A stretch of DNA of 64,000 bases from WRHT01 sp031550525 (GTDB taxonomy: Bacteria > Desulfobacterota > Desulfovibrionia > Desulfovibrionales > Desulfovibrionaceae). The translations under genes and the position numbers were made by a program. The number at the start of each line of letters is the position of its first letter. The first letter of the stretch is position 1. The stretch lies in contig JAVBON010000004.1 of NCBI GenBank assembly GCA_031550525.1, positions 1-64,000 of the forward strand, read 5' to 3'. Shown here one piece after another: positions 43,353 through 51,584 of this stretch. Under the pieces are notes generated by a model. That model made no database searches. It had not been told where the DNA came from and saw only the letters and a list, made by a program, of their open reading frames with translations.

Positions 43353-43444
43353 CCTTGGGTCGGCGCGACGTTGGAACAGGTTATGCTCGCATAGCCGTTG
43401 CCCGGCACGGCGCTGGAGCGGGTTGTGCCCGCCTGGGCCGCCGC
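43319..43444 (+). repeat. Three-copy 42-bp tandem repeat across the ilvB stop codon
   Basis: Copies begin at 43319, 43361 and 43403, each 42 bp (14 codons). Copies 1 and 2 are nearly identical over GGCGCGACGNTGGAACAGG and TTATGCTNNCATAGCC; copy 3 is more diverged and its TAG is TGG. Copy 1 encodes the true C-terminus of IlvB. Copies 2 and 3 would encode GATLEQVMLA-stop and GTALERVVPAW in the same frame but lie after the stop. Confidence 0.9.
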
Positions 43445-43606
43445 GAATATTGCCCCGCCAGCCAAAAGGTGTGAAATATTGCCTGCCGGCAGGCAACTCT
43501 TAATTTCTGATAATACAGCGCATAAACCGGAAAATGGCGTACTGCCCAGCAGCAGCCTTTAAACTTACAGGCCGGAAATGCACGGAAAAAAACGGATTGA
43601 ACAGAC

Positions 43607-44107
43607 ATGAGACATGTGCTTTCAGTATTGGTGGAAAACGAGCCAGGCGTGCTTTCGCGCGTGGCCGGTCTCTTTAGCGGGCGCGGCTTTAACGTCGAAT
43701 CTCTTAACGTGGCTCCCACCCTTGAGCCCGGCGTTTCGCACATGACCATTACCACCAGCGGCGAAGACGCCATTATAGAACAAATTGTAAAGCAACTGCG
43801 CAAACTTGTAACCGTAATAAAAGTTGTTGATTTTACCAGCCTCTCCGCGGTAGAGCGGGAAATGCTCATAGTTAAGGTGAGCACGGACGATTCCCGCCGC
43901 GACGAAGTTATGCGCATTGTGGATATTTTCCGTTGTAAAGTTATAGATGTAAGCCCCGTCGATATTACTATTGAAGCAACCGGCACCCACGACAAGCTTC
44001 AGGCTATGCTGAGCCTTCTAACCAAGTTTGGCATCAAAGACATAGCCCGCACAGGGGTTGTGGCCATGCGCCGCTCCATGCAGCAGCACACGGAACTACT
44101 CAAATAA
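43607..44107 (+). CDS. ilvN: Acetolactate synthase small (regulatory) subunit
   Basis: 166 residues with an N-terminal ACT domain (VLVENEPGVLSRVAGLFSGRGFNVESLNVAPT) that binds valine for feedback inhibition, and the C-terminal activation domain (TGTHDKLQAMLSLLTKFGIKDIARTGVVAM). It binds IlvB to give the holoenzyme. The 254-bp gap from ilvB is unusually long and contains the tandem repeat listed above. Confidence 0.96.
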   Translation: MRHVLSVLVENEPGVLSRVAGLFSGRGFNVESLNVAPTLEPGVSHMTITTSGEDAIIEQIVKQLRKLVTVIKVVDFTSLSAVEREMLIVKVSTDDSRRDEVMRIVDIFRCKVIDVSPVDITIEATGTHDKLQAMLSLLTKFGIKDIARTGVVAMRRSMQQHTELLK

Positions 44108-44213
44108 TCAGAAGGAAAGCGCCCTACTACCAGGTTTTCCAGCGGGGCAACCATGCCTCTGGAAAACCTTTTGCCGTCCGCTTTCGCAATATTTTAACCG
44201 GAGATTCAGACAA

Positions 44214-45206
44214 ATGAAGGCTTATTACGAAAAAGACGCTGATTTGAAAGTGCTTAAAGGCAAAACCATAGCCATAGTGGGTTACGGCAGCCAGGGCCAC
44301 GCCCATGCCCAAAACCTGCGCGACTCCGGGCTGGAGGTTATAGTGGCCCAGCGCCCCGGCGGCCCCAACTACGACCTGGCCAAAGAGCACGGCTTCAACC
44401 CCATGCCGGTGGCGGAAGCCGCCCAAGCCGCCGACATCATCATGATTCTGCTGCCGGATCAGTTTCAGTCCGCAGTATATGAAAAAGACGTTAAACCCTA
44501 CCTCAAGCCCGGCAAATCTCTCATGTTCGCCCACGGCTTCAATATTCATTTCGGCCTGATCACCCCGCCGGACTTCGTGGACGTGTTCATGATCGCCCCC
44601 AAAGGCCCTGGCCACCTTGTGCGCCGCACCTATGTGGAAGGCGGCGGCACCCCCTGCCTGGTAGCCATTTACCAGGACGCCTCCGGCGAAGCCCACAAAA
44701 AGGCGCTGGCCTATGCCAAAGGCATTGGCGGCACCCGTTCCGGCGTTATTGAAACCACCTTCCGCGAAGAGACGGAAACCGATTTGTTCGGCGAGCAGGT
44801 AGTGCTTTGCGGCGGCCTGTGCTCCCTCATCCAGTCCGGTTTTGAAACCTTGGTGGAAGCGGGCTACCAGCCGGAAATAGCCTACTTTGAGTGCATGCAC
44901 GAAGTTAAGCTGATTGTGGATTTGCTCTATGAAGGCGGCATGGCCAAGATGCGCCACTCGGTAAGCGACACCGCCGAATATGGCGACTATGTAACCGGCA
45001 AGCGCATCATAACCGACGAGACCAAGTGGGAAATGCGCAATGTGCTGGACGAAATTCAAAACGGCACCTTCGCCCGCAACTTCATATTGGAATATCAGGC
45101 AGGCATGCCCGGCTTTAAAGCCATGCGCCGCCTGCAATCAGAACACCAGATAGAAGAAGTGGGCGCCAAGCTGCGTGCCATGATGCCATGGCTGAACAAA
45201 AAATAA
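44214..45206 (+). CDS. ilvC: Ketol-acid reductoisomerase
   Basis: 330 residues from the ATG at 44214, which has CCGGAG upstream. NADPH-dependent Mg2+ enzyme converting acetolactate to dihydroxyisovalerate. The N-terminal Rossmann loop is GYGSQGHAHAQNLRDSG, HGFNIHFG and APKGPGH follow, and the C-terminal knotted domain has ETDLFGEQVVLCGG with EVKLIVDLLYEGGM. Length fits class I KARI. It ends the ilvBNC operon; R1 copy 4 and a terminator follow. Confidence 0.97.
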   Translation: MKAYYEKDADLKVLKGKTIAIVGYGSQGHAHAQNLRDSGLEVIVAQRPGGPNYDLAKEHGFNPMPVAEAAQAADIIMILLPDQFQSAVYEKDVKPYLKPGKSLMFAHGFNIHFGLITPPDFVDVFMIAPKGPGHLVRRTYVEGGGTPCLVAIYQDASGEAHKKALAYAKGIGGTRSGVIETTFREETETDLFGEQVVLCGGLCSLIQSGFETLVEAGYQPEIAYFECMHEVKLIVDLLYEGGMAKMRHSVSDTAEYGDYVTGKRIITDETKWEMRNVLDEIQNGTFARNFILEYQAGMPGFKAMRRLQSEHQIEEVGAKLRAMMPWLNKK

Positions 45207-45215
45207 ATAACCGAT

Positions 45216-45360
45216 AAAGACAGGTGTATGAGGTCCGGGGCAGCGCCCGGACCCTGCAAGAATCAGCCCGTATCGCAAAATCACAACGGTTTTTGGCTGG
45301 AGAGTTATACGGAGGGCAGGACTGCAGGGGCGCTATTTTGAACCACTTGCCCCCGAAACT
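45216..45360 (+). repeat. Repeat family R1, copy 4 (3' of ilvC)
   Basis: Shares GGGGCAGCGCCC, ACCCTGCAAG, CAGCCCGTATC, CACAACGGTTTTTGGCTGG, AGAGTTATACGG, GGGGCGCTATTTTGAA and CTTGCCCCCG with the other R1 copies in the same order and spacing. It begins about 10 nt after the ilvC stop on the same strand and lies wholly before the operon terminator. Confidence 0.8.
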
Positions 45361-45403
45361 GTGGTAAGAGATTGATTTCATAACAATCTGGTTTATTATC
45401 CAT

Positions 45404-45432
45404 AAGGGAGGAGTATTCCTCCCTTTTCTTTT
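45404..45432 (+). terminator. Intrinsic terminator of the ilv operon
   Basis: AAGGGAGGA pairs with TCCTCCCTT across a 4-nt loop and is followed by TTCTTTT. Confidence 0.85.
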
Positions 45433-45514
45433 ACTCTTGCAAGGGCTATTGTTACTGTGCAACATTACAGACGTGATCTGTAAAAATTTAATCTCGCAAT
45501 CCCATGCAGCGCAT

Positions 45515-46636
45515 ATGCAAACTCCGGTACTTTATCTCATATTCAACCGCCCTGAAGCCGTGGCGCGCTCTTTTGCGGCCATACGCCAAGCCAGGCCGCC
45601 ACGCCTTTATATAGGGGCGGATGGTCCAAGAGCGGACAAACAAGGCGAGGCCGAAAAATGCCGCCACGCCCGCGAGCTGGCCGCGAATGTGGACTGGCCC
45701 TGCGAAGTCTTTACCCTGTTCCGTAACTCAAACCTGGGCACGGCCAAAGCCGTATCATCCGCGCTTACCTGGTTTTTTGAGCATGAGCCGGAAGGAATAG
45801 TGCTGGAAGACGACTGCGTGCCCCACCCTGATTTTTTCCCTTTCTGCTCCGCCTTGCTTGAAAAATATCGCAAGAACGAAAGAATATCCATAATCAGCGG
45901 GCTGAACACGCAGTTCGGGCAGGCATATAATGAATACTCCTATTATTTTTCGCGCTCATGCATGATCTGGGGCTGGGCCGGATGGGCGCGCTCCTGGCGG
46001 TTGTATGACCCTGCCATGAACGGGCTTGAGAAATTCATCAAAAACCAACTTCCCCAAATTATCCGCAATCCTGCCACCCTTGATTTTTATAGCGCTGAAT
46101 GGCGTAATACGGCGGCAGGCAAAATAGACAGTTGGGCTTACCGCCTTGAATATTCCATGCTGGCCAACCACAAACTTTCCATTATTCCCAACGCCAACCT
46201 TGTAGGCAATATTGGTTTTGGCGGTTCATCCTCACACACCGGCCGCACTGTGCTTGAATATTTGCCGCTTCAGGGGTTAGGGCAAATCACCCATCCGCCA
46301 AAAGTGGAGATTTGCGAGGCGGCTGATGACTTTTACCACAACCTGCTCTCAATGCTGTATAATGAAGGCATACTCGAGTTTTTAACAGATGAAGGCACTA
46401 AACGCCTGCTGGAAGGAAACCACAAGTCCGCCCTGCTTATTGCCACGGCTCTGCGGCAATACCTTGGTCCGTTAGGCTCCGTGCTGCAATTGCAGGCAGT
46501 GGCGGCCGCAACGGCGGGTAACAGGCTGCTGGCCTTGGAAAGCGCCATGGAGTTAAAAGAGCAGGCGCAAGGCAACACCTACTTGCTGGCTGTAGCGGAG
46601 CAACTGCTAAGCAGCCTTGCCAAGCCAAAAAGCTGA
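45515..46636 (+). CDS. Glycosyltransferase (GT2-like, HlpA-related)
   Basis: 373 residues from the ATG at 45515 (MQTPVLYLIFNRPE); a longer frame adds 26 Cys/Leu-rich residues. The GT-A fold is shown by VLYLIFNRPEAVARSFAAIRQ, the RNSNLGTAKAVSSALTWFF helix, and the acidic metal-binding motif GIVLEDDCVPHPDFF. The segment SRSCMIWGWAGWARSW is typical of 'hemolytic protein HlpA-like' transferases. The C-terminal ~90 residues are helical. Acceptor unknown; a surface glycan role is inferred. Confidence 0.8.
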   Translation: MQTPVLYLIFNRPEAVARSFAAIRQARPPRLYIGADGPRADKQGEAEKCRHARELAANVDWPCEVFTLFRNSNLGTAKAVSSALTWFFEHEPEGIVLEDDCVPHPDFFPFCSALLEKYRKNERISIISGLNTQFGQAYNEYSYYFSRSCMIWGWAGWARSWRLYDPAMNGLEKFIKNQLPQIIRNPATLDFYSAEWRNTAAGKIDSWAYRLEYSMLANHKLSIIPNANLVGNIGFGGSSSHTGRTVLEYLPLQGLGQITHPPKVEICEAADDFYHNLLSMLYNEGILEFLTDEGTKRLLEGNHKSALLIATALRQYLGPLGSVLQLQAVAAATAGNRLLALESAMELKEQAQGNTYLLAVAEQLLSSLAKPKS

Positions 46637-46843
46637 CACATTGCCGCCAGCCCAAATAACAAACGCATAAAAATGGCTGACCGTGACAAAGACCGTAATT
46701 ATGACCTGAGCCTCACTTTTACATTAACGCCAGTTTGGGAGTAATATACGGTTTCTCGCCATATATTCCGGCACGGTAATTATAGTTCGTCATTCGCCTG
46801 CAACCTGGCCAAACACACCAATAAAAAAACAACGGAGCAAACT

Positions 46844-47389
46844 ATGGAAACCCTAAAAGCTATTGCCAACAGAAAAAGCATACGCAGCTATATGCCGGGC
46901 AAGCCCGAGGCTTCCGCCGTTGAGGCCATTATCGGCGCGGCCAACAAAGCTCCCAATGCCGGGCCAGTGCATATCAGCGTAATTACCAACAAAGGCGTAA
47001 TCAAAACCATCAACGACAAAGCCAAAGCCATTATGCTAGAATCCGGCAATGATTTTCTTGTAAGCCGCGCATCCCTGCCCGGTTACGAGCCTTTGTATGG
47101 AGCGCCGGCTGTGATGATTTTTTCCGCCCCGGCCGAGCATAAATACGCGCAGGCCAATACAGCCGGCGCAGCCACCTGCGCGGCCATAGCCGCCACGGAT
47201 TTGGGCCTGGGCTCCTGCTACGCCGTTACCCCTACCATGCCACTTAATGCGGATAAAGACTTCGCCAAAAAGCTGGGCGTGCCTGCAGGCTTTACCGCCG
47301 TTTGCGCCCTGCTGCTTGGATATACCGACGACCCGGATAAGTTTTCTACCCGCAAAACGCCTGTGGAGAACGTAAACTATTATAACTAG
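46844..47389 (+). CDS. Nitroreductase family protein
   Basis: 181 residues, FMN-binding oxidoreductase. It has the N-terminal ANRKSIRSYMPGKP (FMN phosphate-binding R-S-x-R-x-Y), the AANKAPNAGPVHISVI segment and the DLGLGSCYAV helix. Ribosome site GGAG is 7 nt upstream. Natural substrate not predictable. It stands alone, with 207 bp of AT-rich DNA upstream and a long hairpin downstream. Confidence 0.9.
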   Translation: METLKAIANRKSIRSYMPGKPEASAVEAIIGAANKAPNAGPVHISVITNKGVIKTINDKAKAIMLESGNDFLVSRASLPGYEPLYGAPAVMIFSAPAEHKYAQANTAGAATCAAIAATDLGLGSCYAVTPTMPLNADKDFAKKLGVPAGFTAVCALLLGYTDDPDKFSTRKTPVENVNYYN

Positions 47390-47399
47390 CTTTAAAACG

Positions 47400-47449
47400 T
47401 GCATGGCAAATGGCGCAACAGCTAAGGCTGTTGCGCCATTTGCCATGCA
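47400..47449. terminator. Perfect 23-bp hairpin, nitroreductase / Fe-S protein junction
   Basis: The arms 47400-47422 and 47427-47449 are exact reverse complements around loop TAAG. It begins 10 nt after the nitroreductase stop. Only ATAAAA follows on the plus side and GTTTTAAAG on the minus side, so U-runs are short. It may serve both convergent genes. Confidence 0.75.
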
Positions 47450-47530
47450 TAAAACAGCACGCCAATTTTGACTAAAAAATAGTTACTCCAGCTCGCTATA
47501 ATTCACATTGCAATGCCACCCATATGGTCC

Positions 47531-48364
47531 CTACCGCGCCCCCCTGCAAGGGCGCGTCTCGCAAGGCACTTTGACCTGGCATTTGCCGCAGCCGTAACGC
47601 GGCTTGAATTTGATCTTGGTTATTTCTAAATACTCCGAGCACTTGTAATGATCTTTGCCGGTTTGCGGCGAAATTGCTCCGGCTGGGCAATTTTTAACGC
47701 AGGCCCCGCACATGGAGCAGTTTTCATAAATATCCGTATAGCCGCGGGCTGTTCTTGGCAAATGCAGGTTGGTAATTATGCTGGTAAAACGCCCGGCCAC
47801 GCCTTTTTCCGTAATAAGCCCCTTGGAAAGCCCGAAAGTGCCAAGCCCGCAAATAAAAGCGGCGTGGCGCTCGGACCAGTTGCTGGTGAAAAATGGCTGG
47901 GTATCAGGGTTATCTGAAGGGATTTCGCGCGAATAGAAGCGTTCGTCCAAAAAAGGAGCCAATGCCGCGTAACCGGCATTTTTCAGAGCTTCCTGCAGGT
48001 AGCGGTTCAGGCGGGTAATCATGGCCTGACCTTCGATTCTGGCGTGCATCCAGCCGGGGCTCGGCCAATCCATAGCGGTTTTGTTATCGTTGCGCACGGC
48101 GGCAGAGGCGGGCAGAAATATGGAAATAACGGTATCCGCGCTTTCCAGCCACTCTTCGGGCAGTTTGAAATGCGGCCCGATAACGTCCTTTTCTTTAAGG
48201 CGCGCAAAATAAGCGTCTTTGGCATCGCCAAAGCCCAGCAACGGCGCGTCAAACATGCGCACGCCGGCTAGGTCCGCCCTCAGGGCAAAATCGGCGGATA
48301 TGACGTTACCGGAATCTCTCAACACAAAATCCGTGGCTAGTTTGACAAAATCCGCGCTATTCAT
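47531..48364 (-). CDS. 4Fe-4S protein, epoxyqueuosine-reductase-like
   Basis: 277 residues from the ATG at 48364, with GGAGG upstream. The C-terminal half carries ENCSMCGACVKNCPAGAIS (one [4Fe-4S] site) and a second Cys-rich tail (GCGKCQVKVPCETRPC). The region CGLGTFGLSKGLITEKGVAGRFTSIITN is like QueG and related cobalamin-dependent reductases. It is shorter than QueG (about 350-390) and the last Cys set is atypical, so I do not assign queG. It is read as a cytoplasmic redox protein of unknown substrate. Confidence 0.75.
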   Translation of the reverse strand: MNSADFVKLATDFVLRDSGNVISADFALRADLAGVRMFDAPLLGFGDAKDAYFARLKEKDVIGPHFKLPEEWLESADTVISIFLPASAAVRNDNKTAMDWPSPGWMHARIEGQAMITRLNRYLQEALKNAGYAALAPFLDERFYSREIPSDNPDTQPFFTSNWSERHAAFICGLGTFGLSKGLITEKGVAGRFTSIITNLHLPRTARGYTDIYENCSMCGACVKNCPAGAISPQTGKDHYKCSEYLEITKIKFKPRYGCGKCQVKVPCETRPCRGAR

Positions 48365-48416
48365 GGCTTCCTCCTGAAAAAATGCGGCCAAGCGCAAGCA
48401 GAAGGTAAAATTGCCA

Positions 48417-50465
48417 TTATGTCAACAGGCCCTTGCCAATTTTTCCCGAAAGTTTATGGCGTATAATTTCAAAATCGACAGTAGGCTTGTCGCACTGCAG
48501 GTTGCGGCAAAGATAGTAGACCACGCCCTGCCGTGGAACGGGATAGACAGATGTGAAAGGAGCCAGACGCTTGAGCATTTCCTGATCTTGTGTGGATTTG
48601 GCCAGTATTGCGGCTTGCGGATGGGCGAAGCTGCCAAGCCTTAGCGCCAGCGGAGTTTTCTCCTCTTCGCCGGTTACAGCGCAGATCAGCAGTTGCGCCG
48701 GGTAGACCATAGCCAGCAAGGCCAAGAGCGCGAAGGCGACGGTATCCGGCTGATCGTCAAACCAGGCGCCAAAGCTGGCAAGCTGCCGCTCAGCGACTGC
48801 CTGCCGGTTTTTATCGCCAGTCAGGGCGGCAAGCCGCGCCAAGCACCAGGCCGCCACGGAGTTGCCGGAGGGCAGAGCCACGTCGGGGTGCACCTTTGGG
48901 CTGAACAAGAGCAAGCGCCCATTTTGAGGCTGGAGGTACAAACCTCCGGATGGGCTGGAAAACTCCTCCATGGTCCGGTCCATCAACTCGCAAGCCTGCG
49001 CCAGATACTCCGATTTGAAGGTGCTTTCATACAGTTCCAGGCAGGCCCAGGCCAGAAAGGCGTGGTCGTCCAAAAGGGCCTGCCCCTTTGCCGCGCCGTT
49101 ACGAAAACTGACAAACAGCTTACCATCCGGCGCGGTGAGGCGCCTGCCGATGAAGGAGTGCGCCTTTTCAGCCGCCCGCAAATACGCCGGTTCACCAAAC
49201 GCGCGGTAAGCTTTGGCATATGCGGCCAGCATAAGGGCGTTCCAGGCGGTTAGCGACTTGTCGTCTTTATGCAGTGGGTAACGTTGCAGGCGGTAGGCGT
49301 ATAGCTTTTCAAGCATGGCTTCCGTGCCGGGGTCCGGAGGAACCTCCTGCCTGCCAATAAGGTTTGGAATGCTTTTTCCTTCAAAATTACCCGGCGCGGT
49401 CACATCGTAACGCGCGCAAAAGGCGTCTCCGGCTTCTTTGCCCAAAATCCGCCTGATTTCTTCCGGCGTAAAGGTATAGTATTTGCCCTCTTCCCCCTGG
49501 CTGTCGGCGTCTTGGGCGGAGTAAAACCCGCCTTCTGGCGAGGTCATCTCGCGGCTGACATACCCGAGGGTCTTTTCCGCAACCATACGATACAACGGAT
49601 TACCGGTTATCTGAAAGGCCTCTGTATAGACAAAAGCCAGCAGGGCGTTATCATAAAGCATTTTTTCAAAATGGGGGGCGAGCCATTTTTCGTCGGTGGA
49701 GTAGCGCGAAAAGCCGCCGCCTATATGGTCGAAAATGCCGCCCTGGTACATGGCTCGCAGGGTATGCTCCGCCATGGCCAAGGGCTGGCGGCCCACATTC
49801 AACAGGTGGCAGCGCAGCAGAAACAGCAGATTGTGCGGTAAGGGAAATTTGGGCGCTTCGCCGAAGCCTCCCCATCTGGGGTCATAACTTCGCTCAAACG
49901 CGGCTTCCGCTTTTTGCACCGCCCCCTGGCCCAAAGAGTGGTCAGGGGGCATCACTGCCTCTTCACGCGAAAAAAGCCGCGCGATGCGTTCTCCTTCCGC
50001 CGCCAGACCGTTTTTATCCTTATTCCATGCCTGCGCGATCAGGCCCAGCAGATCCAGCAGGCCGCGCCGCCCGTAGCGCGGCTCTTTGGGAAAGTATGTT
50101 CCCGCGAAAAAAGGCTTTTGATCCGGCGTCAAAAACACCGTCAGCGGCCAGCCTCCGCGCCCGTTCAGCTTACGGCACGCCTCCATGTATACCGCATCTA
50201 TGTCCGGCCGCTCTTCCCTATCCACCTTTATGCAGATAAAAGCGCCGTTCAGCGCGGCGGCAACCTCGGAATCCTCAAAGGATTCCTCCGCCATCACATG
50301 GCACCAGTGGCAGGTGCTGTAGCCAATGGAGAGAAATACCGGCTTGTTTTCGGCCCGCGCTTTTGCAAAGGCCTCTTCACCCCAAGGGAACCAGTCCACG
50401 GGATTACTGGCGTGTTGCAACAAATAGGGAGATGTCTCGTTTATAAGGCGGTTGGTGTTGCTCAT
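48417..50465 (-). CDS. Thioredoxin-domain protein of the YyaL / SPATA20 (DUF255) family
   Basis: 682 residues from the ATG at 50465, with GAGGAG upstream. The N-terminal thioredoxin-like domain contains LINETSPYLLQHASNPVDWFPW and the redox-type STCHWCHVM (CxxC), then KVDREERPDIDAVYM and GGWPLTVFLTPD. The rest is an (alpha/alpha)6 barrel-like region with YDNALLAFVY and SLTAWNALMLAAYAKA. The family is conserved from bacteria to man, with unclear biochemistry. It starts about 300 bp from tRNA-Pro and ends 52 bp before the Fe-S protein gene. Confidence 0.93.
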   Translation of the reverse strand: MSNTNRLINETSPYLLQHASNPVDWFPWGEEAFAKARAENKPVFLSIGYSTCHWCHVMAEESFEDSEVAAALNGAFICIKVDREERPDIDAVYMEACRKLNGRGGWPLTVFLTPDQKPFFAGTYFPKEPRYGRRGLLDLLGLIAQAWNKDKNGLAAEGERIARLFSREEAVMPPDHSLGQGAVQKAEAAFERSYDPRWGGFGEAPKFPLPHNLLFLLRCHLLNVGRQPLAMAEHTLRAMYQGGIFDHIGGGFSRYSTDEKWLAPHFEKMLYDNALLAFVYTEAFQITGNPLYRMVAEKTLGYVSREMTSPEGGFYSAQDADSQGEEGKYYTFTPEEIRRILGKEAGDAFCARYDVTAPGNFEGKSIPNLIGRQEVPPDPGTEAMLEKLYAYRLQRYPLHKDDKSLTAWNALMLAAYAKAYRAFGEPAYLRAAEKAHSFIGRRLTAPDGKLFVSFRNGAAKGQALLDDHAFLAWACLELYESTFKSEYLAQACELMDRTMEEFSSPSGGLYLQPQNGRLLLFSPKVHPDVALPSGNSVAAWCLARLAALTGDKNRQAVAERQLASFGAWFDDQPDTVAFALLALLAMVYPAQLLICAVTGEEEKTPLALRLGSFAHPQAAILAKSTQDQEMLKRLAPFTSVYPVPRQGVVYYLCRNLQCDKPTVDFEIIRHKLSGKIGKGLLT

Positions 50466-50762
50466 GTCGGGCTCCTCTACTCCCACTATGGCACACGCGG
50501 CGAATTAATCCATAATTTTTTTCGTATGGCTGAAGATGATATGCGCGGCTCCGCAGCGGGACTATCGCGTATCATACGATAATATCCTTATATATTTTGC
50601 TTGTGTATCGGGTTAAATGTGTGACAGTTAGCTATGGAGCAGGCATATGCCATATACGAAAACACCGGTCGCAAGCTTTGTTGAGCTTGCGGATGGCTGT
50701 GAAAAACACGGCGCTGAAAATAAAAAAACCGCGAAAACCTTACGGCCTTCACGGTAAAAATA

Positions 50763-50838
50763 TGGTCGGGGTGAGAGGACTTGAACCTCCGACTTCATGC
50801 TCCCAAAGCACGCACGCTACCAACTGCGTCACACCCCG
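50763..50838 (-). tRNA. tRNA-Pro(UGG)
   Basis: 76 nt with encoded CCA. The acceptor stem is CGGGGTG/CACCCCG with discriminator A. The anticodon stem CGTGC/GCATG holds loop TTTGGGA, anticodon TGG. The T arm contains GGTTCAAGTCC. proS lies in the same window but is not linked. Confidence 0.96.
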
Positions 50839-51073
50839 ACGAACAGTGCAATAAACGATTCCATATTCCAAGGCAAGAGAAAAAAGTTTTCCACCCTGCC
50901 GTAATATTTCAGGCCAATAAAAAAGATTTCGTCATATTGCCGCGCCAGAACTCTTTGCTGTCCGGTGTAATATATTTCCATTCAGGCATTAAGTTGTAAA
51001 AATATACTCTTGCGGTACATGGCCGAAACAATTTTTTTACTGCGGCAAAGGGCAAACCAGCCTGTGGCGCGGT
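50839..51073. other. Non-coding, AT-rich upstream side of tRNA-Pro
   Basis: Lies between the 5' end of the minus-strand tRNA-Pro and the 3' end of cobO. It probably holds the tRNA promoter; no clear -35/-10 pair or hairpin was identified. Confidence 0.4.
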
Positions 51074-51577
51074 CTAAAATTCAATGCCCTTCTGAGCTTT
51101 AATTCCCTGATCATAGTGATGCTTTACGGGCTGCATTTCCGTAACCATATCGGCCTCGGCCAGCAGCCATGGCGGCACGCCACGGCCCGAAAGCACCAGG
51201 TGGGTATTGTTATCGCGGCACAGTTTTATAAGGCCGCGCAGTTCTTCATCCACAAGCAGGCCGCTGCCAAGAGCGTAAAGGGCCTCGTCCAGCACCAGCA
51301 TATCTTGCGCGGCGGCTTTTTCTTGCGCCCAGCGCAGCGCCTCCAAAGCGGCTTCGCGGTGCATGGGTTTTTCCGGCTCATCACAATAAAAACCGCGCCC
51401 GCCTATAAAAAATGCTTCGCCCAAAAGCTGTTGCAGTATGCGCTGCTCGCCTGCTTTTACGTCACTTTTCATAAACTGGGCAAAAGCCACCTTCAGGCCA
51501 CGCCCCATGGCCCGCACAGCCTGCCCCACGCTGGCCGAGGTTTTACCCTTGCCGTTACCCGTATATATAAGCAGCAT
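51074..51577 (-). CDS. cobO: Cob(I)yrinic acid a,c-diamide adenosyltransferase (CobO/BtuR)
   Basis: 167 residues. Walker A is LIYTGNGKGKTSASVGQAVRAMGRG. The Walker-B-like LVLDEALYALGSGLL and VLSGRGVPPWLLAEADMVTEM are CobO hallmarks. The enzyme transfers the adenosyl group of ATP to Co(I) corrinoids. The start is 7 bp after the amrS stop, forming a two-gene unit. It complements cbiK in corrinoid supply. Confidence 0.95.
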   Translation of the reverse strand: MLLIYTGNGKGKTSASVGQAVRAMGRGLKVAFAQFMKSDVKAGEQRILQQLLGEAFFIGGRGFYCDEPEKPMHREAALEALRWAQEKAAAQDMLVLDEALYALGSGLLVDEELRGLIKLCRDNNTHLVLSGRGVPPWLLAEADMVTEMQPVKHHYDQGIKAQKGIEF

Positions 51578-51584
51578 CAGTTTT

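Larger units (their letters stand above)
45207..45514. other. Intergenic region with R1 copy 4 and the ilvC terminator
   Basis: No gene. R1 copy 4 (45216-45360) comes first, then the terminator at 45404-45432, then about 80 bp leading to the glycosyltransferase gene, which must have its own promoter or rely on read-through. Confidence 0.6.

Noticed and set aside
42645..43496. Minus-strand frame that reads through the 42-bp repeats as a repeated peptide (NLFQRRA)
   Set aside because: The repeat peptide is striking but comes from the antisense of ilvB and its duplicated end; no start site or promoter supports it.
44127..45137. Open frame of 336 codons opposite ilvC
   Set aside because: Antisense shadow of a clear ketol-acid reductoisomerase gene; composition is the mirror of ilvC codons.
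50597..50854. Plus-strand open frame overlapping tRNA-Pro
   Set aside because: It runs through the antisense of a well-formed tRNA gene and has no ribosome site.
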